From an uncultured Bacteroidota bacterium (GTDB taxonomy: Bacteria; Bacteroidota; Bacteroidia; Chitinophagales; Chitinophagaceae): a stretch of DNA of 21,112 bases. This document shows positions 15,069 through 21,112 of the stretch, in pieces (position 1 is the stretch's first letter; each line of letters begins with the position of its first letter). The position numbers and the translations under genes were made by a program. The notes below the pieces were generated by a model, which searched no databases, was not told where the DNA came from, and saw only the letters and a program-made list of their open reading frames with translations. The stretch lies in contig CAIJZF010000363.1 of the NCBI GenBank assembly GCA_903825095.1, positions 1 through 21,112 of the forward strand. The letters run 5' to 3'.

Positions 15069-16301
15069 ATGGGACAGAAAATTAAAGTAGCCAATCCGGT
15101 AGTAGAATTGGATGGCGATGAAATGACTAGAATTATTTGGAAATTTATTAAAGACAAATTAATTCTTCCTTATTTAGAAATTGATATTAAGTATTATGAT
15201 TTAGGTATGGAGTATCGTGACGAAACCAACGATCAAGTAACAGTGGATGCTGCCAATGCCATTAAGCAATATGGAGTAGGTATTAAATGTGCCACCATCA
15301 CACCAGATGAACAAAGAGTAGAAGAGTTTAAGTTAAAACAAATGTGGAAGAGCCCTAATGGGACTATTCGTAATATTTTAGATGGTACTGTTTTCAGAGA
15401 GCCCATTGTTTGTAATAATGTGCCTCGCTTAGTGCCTAATTGGACTGCACCTATTTGTATTGGTCGTCATGCTTTTGGTGATCAATACCGTGCTACCGAT
15501 TTTGTAACCAAAGGGAAAGGCAAATTAACTATTAAGTTTGAAGGGGAAGATGGAACCAAACAAGAGTTTGAAGTATTTAATTTCAAAGGGGATGGAGTAG
15601 CGATGGCTATGTACAATACCGATGAAAGTATTTATGGTTTTGCCCGTGCTTGTTTTAACCAAGCCTTAGCTAAAAAATGGCCTTTGTATTTATCTACAAA
15701 AAATACCATTTTAAAAAAATACGATGGTCGTTTCAAAGATATTTTTGAAGAAGTATATCAAAATGAATTTAAAGCCAAGTATGATGCAGCAGGTATTACT
15801 TATGAGCACCGTTTAATTGATGATATGGTGGCTTCTGCTTTAAAGTGGAATGGTAATTTTGTATGGGCTTGTAAGAATTATGATGGTGACGTTCAATCAG
15901 ATACAGTAGCACAAGGCTTTGGTTCATTAGGTTTAATGACTTCTACCTTAATTACACCCGATGGTAAAGTAATGGAAGCTGAAGCGGCGCATGGTACAGT
16001 AACACGCCATTTCCGTGAACACCAAAAAGGAAATAGAACATCTACAAACCCTATTGCTTCTATTTTTGCATGGACAAGAGGATTAGAGTTCCGTGGTCAA
16101 TTAGATAATAACCAAGAATTAATTCGTTTCTCTAAAGCTTTAGAAGAAGTTTGTGTGGAGACGGTAGAGTCTGGTATTATGACTAAAGATTTAGCAGTAT
16201 GTGTACACGGCAATAAAGTAAAACATGGCGATCATTATGTTTATACTGAAGAGTTCTTAGATGCCTTGGACGCTAATTTGCAAAAGAAACTTGCTAAGTA
16301 A
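15069..16301 (+). CDS. icd: NADP-dependent isocitrate dehydrogenase, eukaryote-type
   Basis: TCA-cycle enzyme that oxidatively decarboxylates isocitrate to 2-oxoglutarate with NADP+. The 410-aa protein is the dimeric subfamily found in mitochondria, cytosol and some bacteria, not the E. coli-type Icd. It opens [19 protein letters not shown], has the substrate-binding [19 protein letters not shown], and [20 protein letters not shown]. It also has metal-binding Asp residues in [11 protein letters not shown] and in the nearby 'NYDGDVQSD', and the cofactor loop [20 protein letters not shown], whose TRHFR is typical for NADP+. The gene has its own -7 box and a strong terminator, so it is monocistronic. 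Confidence 0.96.
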   Translation: MGQKIKVANPVVELDGDEMTRIIWKFIKDKLILPYLEIDIKYYDLGMEYRDETNDQVTVDAANAIKQYGVGIKCATITPDEQRVEEFKLKQMWKSPNGTIRNILDGTVFREPIVCNNVPRLVPNWTAPICIGRHAFGDQYRATDFVTKGKGKLTIKFEGEDGTKQEFEVFNFKGDGVAMAMYNTDESIYGFARACFNQALAKKWPLYLSTKNTILKKYDGRFKDIFEEVYQNEFKAKYDAAGITYEHRLIDDMVASALKWNGNFVWACKNYDGDVQSDTVAQGFGSLGLMTSTLITPDGKVMEAEAAHGTVTRHFREHQKGNRTSTNPIASIFAWTRGLEFRGQLDNNQELIRFSKALEEVCVETVESGIMTKDLAVCVHGNKVKHGDHYVYTEEFLDALDANLQKKLAK

Positions 16302-16354
16302 TTTAAATAAATTTAGAAATAATACTTGCCTAAAGTAAGTAGCTCCATAAAAGA

Positions 16355-16388
16355 AAAACCCGATAGCTAATAACTATCGGGTTTTTTT
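16355..16388 (+). terminator. Strong rho-independent terminator of icd
   Basis: AACCCGATAG (16357-16366) and CTATCGGGTT (16374-16383) form a perfect 10-bp stem with a 7-nt loop, flanked by an A-run on the left and a T-run on the right. It could work in both directions. The repeat E2 starts 10 nt beyond it. Confidence 0.92.
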
Positions 16389-16397
16389 ATAAGTTAA

Positions 16398-16476
16398 ATT
16401 TAGATAATAATACTAATTCTAGACGAGCTTTCGAGCAATGCGCAGAGCGAGGAGAGGATTTGTATTATTTCTAAAT
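16398..16476. repeat. Palindromic repeat element E2, related to E1
   Basis: The arms ATTTAGATAATAATAC (16398-16413) and GTATTATTTCTAAAT (16462-16476) are complementary with one bulged base. They enclose a 48-nt GC-richer core that includes CGCAGAGCGAGGAGAGGATTT. Read on the - strand this gives AATCCTCTCCTCGCTCTGCG, which resembles the left core of E1 (ATAATCTTCG then TCTCTCTCTGCG). Both elements keep ATAC and GTAT at the inner edge of the arms. The element ends 9 nt from the stop codon of the Cys/His-rich gene. Confidence 0.6.
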
Positions 16477-16485
16477 ATAATGTAA

Positions 16486-16704
16486 TTATTTTTTCATACA
16501 TGCAGCACTACATTCATGCTTGCAATCCTTTGCAGTGCACATATGTCCTTTCTCGCCATGATTAGCTATATGACCTGCTCCGTCTTTGTGACAAGCTTTT
16601 GTGCACTTATGCTCTGCTTTATGACAATCTGCACTGCACTTATCTGCGGCAAATGAAAAGTTGGTTGCCATTAAAAATAATCCAGCGAATAATAATTTTT
16701 TCAT
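16486..16704 (-). CDS. Small exported Cys/His-rich putative metal-binding protein
   Basis: A 72-aa protein that I cannot assign to a named family. It has a signal peptide of about 19-20 residues (MKKLLFAGLFLMATNFSFAA, cleaved near Ala19/Ala20). The mature ~52 residues contain 8 Cys (23, 27, 34, 38, 56, 61, 65, 69) and 7 His (28, 32, 39, 45, 49, 54, 63). The Cys fall mostly in C-x3-C pairs, twice followed directly by His (CSADCH, CTKACH). This composition strongly suggests a periplasmic or secreted metal binder or buffer, though a disulfide-rich peptide is possible. It follows pafA by 32 nt on the same strand, so the two may be co-transcribed. The 3' end abuts repeat E2. Confidence 0.8.
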   Translation of the reverse strand: MKKLLFAGLFLMATNFSFAADKCSADCHKAEHKCTKACHKDGAGHIANHGEKGHMCTAKDCKHECSAACMKK

Positions 16705-16736
16705 GTTTTTTGTATTTAATTTTTTAAAATAATAAT

Positions 16737-18410
16737 TTATTGTAAGATTTCTGTAATTGGTTTTCCAATCGAACCACTAGGCATTTGAATACCAAGTAGG
16801 GAAGTTATAGTAGGAGCAATATCGGTCATATAAGTTTCACGATGAACCGATGTTTTTTTGATGCCCTTTCCAAAAAACAATAAAGGAATATGTGCATCGT
16901 AATTGTATAATGTGCCATGGCTAGTGCCTGTTACAAATCCATCTACATAACCCGATTTATTAATAATGACTAAGTCGCCACTTCTTTTTGCGTTATAGCC
17001 ATTCACAATTCTTTCTCTTAAAGAAGCAGGAATGGGTGCAATTGCTGCATGTCTTGATTCTACTATTTGTAAGACATCGGGCTTCTTCTCTAAAAAGGAG
17101 CTTACTAAATCAACTAATTTATCTTGACTTAAATGTAAGCTATCCATTAAGGGATGGTTGAAATAAATATTGCCCTCGCCAATAAAACTAATTAGGTTAG
17201 CACTTAAACCTTTAGCGGTTAGCATTGTACCAATTTCATTTTTTATTGCAGCTTCATTGCTTAAGCCGCCAGGTATTTGATGTTTAGTATTAAATGCAGG
17301 TATATTAGCCACTGCATGATCGGCTGTTAAAAAAACAGTATAGTTGTCTTTGCCCACTTGCTTATCTAAATAAGTAAAAAAGTCGGCTAAGATTTCATCT
17401 AATTTAATATAGCCATCCATAGTTTCCCAAGAGTCTGGACCAAAACTATGTCCAATATAATCGGGAGAAGAAAAACTTACAGCAAGTAAGTCGGTAATAT
17501 CATCTGCACCCATGGCTTCATTTGCAATGGCTTGCTTGGCTAATTCCTCAACTAAGCTATTTCCATAAGGGGTAGTAGAAATTTTACCATAATCTTTTGC
17601 TATAAAACTTTTTAAAGCATAAGGGAAATGTTTGGCCTCTTTTCCAAAAGGAGTTGACTCATATATATTTTCATCCACATCACAATTGGCTTCATAAACA
17701 GATGCGGGTAAACTTAAATTCCAATCTAAATTATATAAGCTGTCGGGGCGGTGTAAACTATTATAATTAATTACCCATGTAGGCAGGGTTTTTCCGTAAA
17801 AAGTAGAACTAATAAAATTACCTGTTTTACTATCATACCAAAAAGCGCCATTGGCACTATGACCAGCAGGTATGATGGCTCCTCTATCTTTTAAAGAAAT
17901 GCCAAATACTTTACTTTTAAAATTACTAGCTAATTTAAATTCATCGCCTAGGGTAGTTGTCCATACATTCACAGGACTCATTTGACCTGCAGCATTATTG
18001 CTACTTCCTAGGGTTTGCACATTGGCATCTTCAACACAGTAGATTTTTTTTTGTTTGACATTGTCATACCATTCATTACCGGCGATGCCATGCAAGGCTG
18101 GAACAGAACCAGTATATACACAGGCATGACCACAGGCAGTCACAGTAGGTAAGTAAGGAATTAAAGTATTATCCACAGTGGCGCCTTCATTGATGAATCT
18201 TGTAAATCCAGAAGAAGACTTAAAAAAGGGCTTGAACCTATTTACATAATCCCAACGCATTTGATCTACTACAATACCTACAACTAATTTAGGCTTATGC
18301 GTAGTGGATTCTAAGCTAGTATTGGCTTTTAGAGGTTTGCTATTTTTAGGATTTTGTGCATTGCTGAATAAAGAAAGAATGCTAAAGCTTATCAATAAAA
18401 GGGTTCTCAT
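16737..18410 (-). CDS. pafA: PafA-type periplasmic alkaline phosphatase
   Basis: A phosphate monoesterase of the alkaline phosphatase superfamily that releases phosphate outside the cytoplasm. I chose the ATG at 18410, which opens with the signal peptide MRTLLLISFSILSLFSNA-Q; an in-frame ATG at 18455 would put 15 polar residues in front and lies upstream of the likely transcription start. The 557-aa protein has a metal-binding Asp in VDQMRWDY (Asp49), the nucleophile Thr in PTVTACGH (~91), GNEWYD with Asn112, and SLKDRGAI. The last provides the Lys and Arg that PafA enzymes use in place of the E. coli PhoA arginine. SSPDYIGHSFGP, LTADHA and TSHGTLYNYDAHIPLLFFGKG hold the remaining metal ligands. 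A diesterase role is less likely. Confidence 0.88.
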   Translation of the reverse strand: MRTLLLISFSILSLFSNAQNPKNSKPLKANTSLESTTHKPKLVVGIVVDQMRWDYVNRFKPFFKSSSGFTRFINEGATVDNTLIPYLPTVTACGHACVYTGSVPALHGIAGNEWYDNVKQKKIYCVEDANVQTLGSSNNAAGQMSPVNVWTTTLGDEFKLASNFKSKVFGISLKDRGAIIPAGHSANGAFWYDSKTGNFISSTFYGKTLPTWVINYNSLHRPDSLYNLDWNLSLPASVYEANCDVDENIYESTPFGKEAKHFPYALKSFIAKDYGKISTTPYGNSLVEELAKQAIANEAMGADDITDLLAVSFSSPDYIGHSFGPDSWETMDGYIKLDEILADFFTYLDKQVGKDNYTVFLTADHAVANIPAFNTKHQIPGGLSNEAAIKNEIGTMLTAKGLSANLISFIGEGNIYFNHPLMDSLHLSQDKLVDLVSSFLEKKPDVLQIVESRHAAIAPIPASLRERIVNGYNAKRSGDLVIINKSGYVDGFVTGTSHGTLYNYDAHIPLLFFGKGIKKTSVHRETYMTDIAPTITSLLGIQMPSGSIGKPITEILQ

Positions 18411-18430
18411 TTCTAATATTTTTCTCTTAT

Positions 18431-18456
18431 AAAATGTACTTGTTAACACTAACAAG
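18431..18456 (-). promoter_or_regulatory. pafA promoter with an overlapping inverted-repeat operator candidate
   Basis: On the - strand TACATTTT (18438-18431) is one base off TAnnTTTG and lies about 20 nt before the chosen pafA start. Immediately upstream is a perfect inverted repeat CTTGTTA-GTGT-TAACAAG (18456-18439), 7-bp arms with a 4-nt spacer, sitting where a regulator would contact the -33/-7 spacer. Confidence 0.4.
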
Positions 18457-18509
18457 TAGTAGACTGCAATTTACGGCTATTTATTAGAGGATAAAAGGTA
18501 AAAATTTAT

Positions 18510-18517
18510 TAAATTTG
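18510..18517 (+). promoter_or_regulatory. -7 box for the alpha-oxoamine synthase gene
   Basis: TAAATTTG matches TAnnTTTG fully and lies 20 nt before the ATG at 18538. No clear -33 TTG is seen. Confidence 0.45.
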
Positions 18518-18537
18518 CTCATATAAAAAAAGATAAT

Positions 18538-19794
18538 ATGGCGGATATATTTGAAAGACTTATTAAGAATTATGGACCTATTGGTCAACACCGTGAAAGA
18601 GCCCATGGCTACTTTGCTTTTCCTAAGTTAGAAGGTGAAATTGGCTCTAAAATGAAGTTTAGAGGGCAAGAAATGATTGTTTGGAGTTTGAATAATTATC
18701 TAGGTTTAGCCAATCACCCAGCTGTGCGTAAGGCCGATGCTGACGCTAGTGCAAAATATGGTTTAGCCCTTCCTATGGGTGCTAGAATGATGAGTGGAAA
18801 CAGCGATTTACACGAGCAATTGGAAGCTGAATTAGCCAGTTTTGAACATAAGGAAGATGCTATTTTAATGAACTATGGTTACCAAGGAATCATGAGTGCC
18901 ATTGATGCTATTTGTGGAAGACATGATGTGGTGGTGTATGACGCCGAGTGTCACGCCTGTATTATTGATGGATTAAGAATGTTAGCAGGTCACCGCTTTG
19001 TATATAAGCATAACGATATTGAAGACTGTGAAAAGCAATTACAAAGAGCACAAGCTTTAATTGACAAACAACAGTCTGGTGGAATATTAGTGATTACAGA
19101 AGGTGTATTTGGTATGGCGGGAGATCAAGGAAAGTTAAAAGAAGTAGTGGCATTAAAAAATAAATTCTCTTTTAGATTGTTGGTAGATGATGCACATGGT
19201 TTTGGAACTTTAGGCAAGACGGGTGCAGGTGCAGGAGAAGAACAAGGTTGTCAAGACGGCATTGACTTATATTTTTCCACTTTTGCAAAAAGTATGGCTT
19301 CTATTGGTGCTTTTATGGCAGGGCCTAAAACTATTATTGATTATATCAGGTATAATATTCGTTCACAAATTTTTGCGAAAAGTTTACCCATGCCTTATGT
19401 GGTAGGTAATTTAAAACGTTTAGAATTATTGCGTACACAAACTGAATTAAAAGACAATTTGTGGAAAAATGCCTTGGCCTTACAAAAAGGATTGAAAGAA
19501 AGAGGCTTTGATATTGGCAAAACCGATTCAGTGGTGACACCTGTGTATATGAAAGGCGGCGTAGAAGAAGCCACTTTGATGGTAATGGACTTAAGAGAGA
19601 ACTATAAAATATTTTGTTCAATAGTAGTGTACCCTGTTATTCCAAAAGGGCATATTATATATAGATTAATTCCTACAGCTGAACATACACAGGAAGAAAT
19701 TGATTTAACCTTGAAAGCCTTCAGTGAAACAAAAGCGAAATTAGATGCAGGCGCTTATAAGGCGGAAGAAATTCCAGATATGGCGAATAAGTAA
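18538..19794 (+). CDS. Alpha-oxoamine synthase (serine palmitoyltransferase / KBL / AONS family)
   Basis: A PLP-dependent fold-type I enzyme that condenses an amino acid with an acyl-CoA and releases CO2. The 418-aa protein has the family layout: NNYLGLANHPAV, GARMMSGNSDLHEQLE, the PLP-stacking region YDAECHACIIDG, the aspartate pair with His in VDDAHGFGTLG (Asp217/218, His220), and the Schiff-base lysine in STFAKSMASIG (Lys251). In Bacteroidota this type is often serine palmitoyltransferase for sphingolipids. KHNDIEDCEKQL and the lack of biotin or threonine-degradation neighbours fit that, but 2-amino-3-ketobutyrate CoA ligase and 8-amino-7-oxononanoate synthase cannot be excluded from the sequence. 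It is a monocistronic gene with its own promoter and terminator. Confidence 0.85.
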   Translation: MADIFERLIKNYGPIGQHRERAHGYFAFPKLEGEIGSKMKFRGQEMIVWSLNNYLGLANHPAVRKADADASAKYGLALPMGARMMSGNSDLHEQLEAELASFEHKEDAILMNYGYQGIMSAIDAICGRHDVVVYDAECHACIIDGLRMLAGHRFVYKHNDIEDCEKQLQRAQALIDKQQSGGILVITEGVFGMAGDQGKLKEVVALKNKFSFRLLVDDAHGFGTLGKTGAGAGEEQGCQDGIDLYFSTFAKSMASIGAFMAGPKTIIDYIRYNIRSQIFAKSLPMPYVVGNLKRLELLRTQTELKDNLWKNALALQKGLKERGFDIGKTDSVVTPVYMKGGVEEATLMVMDLRENYKIFCSIVVYPVIPKGHIIYRLIPTAEHTQEEIDLTLKAFSETKAKLDAGAYKAEEIPDMANK

Positions 19795-19820
19795 AAGACA
19801 AGAAAATTTCTAGATAGTAT

Positions 19821-19867
19821 AGAGCAAGATTAGTTAGAGTAAGTCTAATTGATTTTGCTCTTTTTTT
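19821..19867 (+). terminator. Terminator overlapping the 3' end of yihY
   Basis: AGAGCAAGATTAGTTAGA (19821-19838) pairs along 18 bp, with three G-T wobbles, to TCTAATTGATTTTGCTCT (19844-19861) around a GTAAG loop; seven T residues follow. It terminates the + strand alpha-oxoamine synthase gene. The right arm and T-run are antisense to the last codons of yihY. Confidence 0.85.
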
Positions 19868-20790
19868 AATACTTCAATACTCACATTGAGTTCAAACCCT
19901 ACTAGTAAGATTAATGAATTGAGGTAGATCAAAGTCATTACCACTAATACCGTTCCAATAGATCCATAAATTTTACTATAACTACTAAAATTATTAACCC
20001 AATAAGAGAAACCGAGGGTGGTGATTAACATTAATAAAGTAGAAAGTAAGGCGCCAGGAGAATTAAGCGGCCATTTTTCTTTGATAAGGGGTGCGTATTT
20101 ATAAATAAAGGCATTGCCAAAAAACAAGAGTAAAATAATAACGCCCCAACGAACAGTATTCCAATAGGGAACAATGGTTTTTCTTTTGATATCAAATACA
20201 TCTCTAAGCAAGGTAGTTAATTGGTCTTGGCCTATGAGTACTAGTAGGCTTGCAAACACCAATAGTATTAAAATAATGGTTAATCGTATGGCCCTCATTC
20301 TTTGATGTAAGAAAAAGGGTTTGTTTTGCATGATGGATTTATCAAAACTTCTAATAATGCCTGTCATGGCATTGGATGCGTAAAATAAGAGTAGTAAAAA
20401 TCCAAAGGAGAATATACCCACGTGCTGACTTAATAAATCGTTAATGATTTCCATGATGAACCGGTAAGTACTTGAGTTGGGGGCAATATCTTTAAAGACA
20501 GAAAGTATTTGTTTTTTGACTTTAAAAGCTTTCGGGAAATAGGGGATGATTGAAAATAAAAAAAGAAAACCCGCAGGCAGCGCCATGATTAAGTTAAAAG
20601 AAATGGCAGAGGCCCTGTCGTATAAGCCTAATGTGTTTAACTGGTTGTAAATAAACCTTAATACCTGGTATAAATTAACATGTTGAAAACCCGGAATATA
20701 AATTGCCTTTGCTTTTTGTTTTAAAAACAAGTAGAAGGGCTTGAAAAGCTTGATGATGGTATTAAGTAGTATGTTAAGAAATTGATTCAA
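19834..20790 (-). CDS. YihY/BrkB family inner-membrane protein
   Basis: A 318-aa integral membrane protein of the YihY/BrkB family, once mislabelled ribonuclease BN; its true function is unsettled. After a basic, amphipathic N-terminal ~50 residues it shows the family's DRASAISFNLIMALPAGFLFLFSIIP segment, then GIFSFGFLLLLFYASNAM with a following FDKSI. Further hydrophobic helices lie at about residues 170-190, 215-235, 245-265 and 280-305, including the YGSIGTVLVVMTLIYLNSLILLVGFELN ending typical of the family. This gives about six helices in all. It follows mltG on the same strand after 53 nt, so the two may be one transcript. Its last nine codons overlap the terminator of the convergent gene. 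Confidence 0.9.
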   Translation of the reverse strand: MNQFLNILLNTIIKLFKPFYLFLKQKAKAIYIPGFQHVNLYQVLRFIYNQLNTLGLYDRASAISFNLIMALPAGFLFLFSIIPYFPKAFKVKKQILSVFKDIAPNSSTYRFIMEIINDLLSQHVGIFSFGFLLLLFYASNAMTGIIRSFDKSIMQNKPFFLHQRMRAIRLTIILILLVFASLLVLIGQDQLTTLLRDVFDIKRKTIVPYWNTVRWGVIILLLFFGNAFIYKYAPLIKEKWPLNSPGALLSTLLMLITTLGFSYWVNNFSSYSKIYGSIGTVLVVMTLIYLNSLILLVGFELNVSIEVLKKEQNQLDLL

Positions 20791-20843
20791 ATGAAGGGGT
20801 TGAGTTGTGGTTTTGCGTATTTATTAATTTTATTTTCTGAACT

Positions 20844-21112
20844 TTATTTATTTTTTTTAGCTTGGTATTCATCTAGTTTAAGCTGATATTCTTTGGCAAA
20901 TTTATTATGTTCTTCATAAGTAGCACTGAAATGATGATAACCACTGAAATCAGCCTTGGCTACAAAATAATAATAATTAGTATTGGGGGCGTCTAAAACC
21001 AAATCAATGGTTTTAGGTGCGGGTGTGCAAATGGGGCCAGGAGGTAGGCCTGCTTTCTTATAGGTATTATACGGTGAAGGATTGGTTAAATACTTTTCAT
21101 AAATACGGGTAA
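20844..21112 (-). CDS. mltG: Endolytic murein transglycosylase MltG, C-terminal end (partial)
   Basis: The 5' part is beyond the window edge; 88 codons and the TAA stop (20846-20844) are visible. The peptide contains SPYNTYKKAGLPPGPICTPA, the hallmark of the MltG/YceG catalytic domain, then a YYYFVAKADFSGYHHFS strand and the EEHNKFAKEYQLKLDEY helix that ends this family. MltG cuts nascent peptidoglycan strands at the inner membrane. The catalytic Glu lies upstream, outside the window. A short lysine-rich tail ends the protein. Confidence 0.9.
   Translation of the reverse strand, partial: TRIYEKYLTNPSPYNTYKKAGLPPGPICTPAPKTIDLVLDAPNTNYYYFVAKADFSGYHHFSATYEEHNKFAKEYQLKLDEYQAKKNK

Noticed and set aside
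18411..18455. Upstream ATG start for pafA
   Set aside because: It would bury the signal peptide behind 15 polar residues, and it lies before the probable -7 box and inside the operator-like repeat.

Overview
The window reads as an ordinary chromosomal segment of an AT-rich Bacteroidota genome, most likely Chitinophagales/Chitinophagaceae-like (inference). Supporting signs are TAnnTTTG-type -7 boxes ahead of several genes, an almost complete lack of Shine-Dalgarno sequences (mntH is the exception), a PafA-type alkaline phosphatase, a eukaryote-type NADP isocitrate dehydrogenase, a serine-palmitoyltransferase-like enzyme and an Nramp-Usp fusion. I see no rRNA, tRNA, CRISPR array, prophage or transposase gene. 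Nearly all the sequence is genic and no gene-free stretch exceeds 300 bases.

Layout. 1-2.8 kb: end of pnp with its terminator, a palindromic repeat (E1), then prmA, plsY and a DUF3052-OmdA fusion, all on +. 2.8-5.2 kb: dnaG and an upstream STAS-fold protein on -. 5.2-7.8 kb: clpC on +, broken by one -1 frameshift between its N domain and first ATPase domain. 7.8-10.2 kb: ubiX (-), then a translationally coupled kdgK-eda pair (+) for 2-keto-3-deoxygluconate breakdown. 10.2-12.9 kb: a GT35 glucan phosphorylase-family protein and an orphan lipoprotein (-). 13.1-16.3 kb: an Nramp-Usp metal transporter and icd (+), followed by a strong terminator and a second palindromic repeat (E2). 16.5-18.4 kb: a tiny Cys/His-rich exported protein and pafA (-). 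18.5-21.1 kb: an alpha-oxoamine synthase (+), then yihY and the 3' end of mltG (-).

Most genes are housekeeping: translation (prmA), lipid synthesis (plsY, alpha-oxoamine synthase), replication (dnaG), proteolysis (clpC), sugar acid and glucan metabolism (kdgK, eda, GT35), TCA cycle (icd), phosphate scavenging (pafA) and cell wall (mltG). Points that deserve a second look are: (1) the GT35 protein, which keeps the family signatures but has Thr where the PLP-binding Lys belongs; (2) the E1/E2 repeat pair, whose arms differ in sequence but each remain self-complementary, and which both sit just after a rho-independent terminator; (3) the Cys/His-rich exported protein directly behind the metalloenzyme pafA; (4) the clpC frameshift; (5) a 17-bp tandem duplication of the kdgK start codon region; and (6) unusually tight convergent gene ends, with shared TTAA stops twice and a terminator hairpin that overlaps yihY codons.
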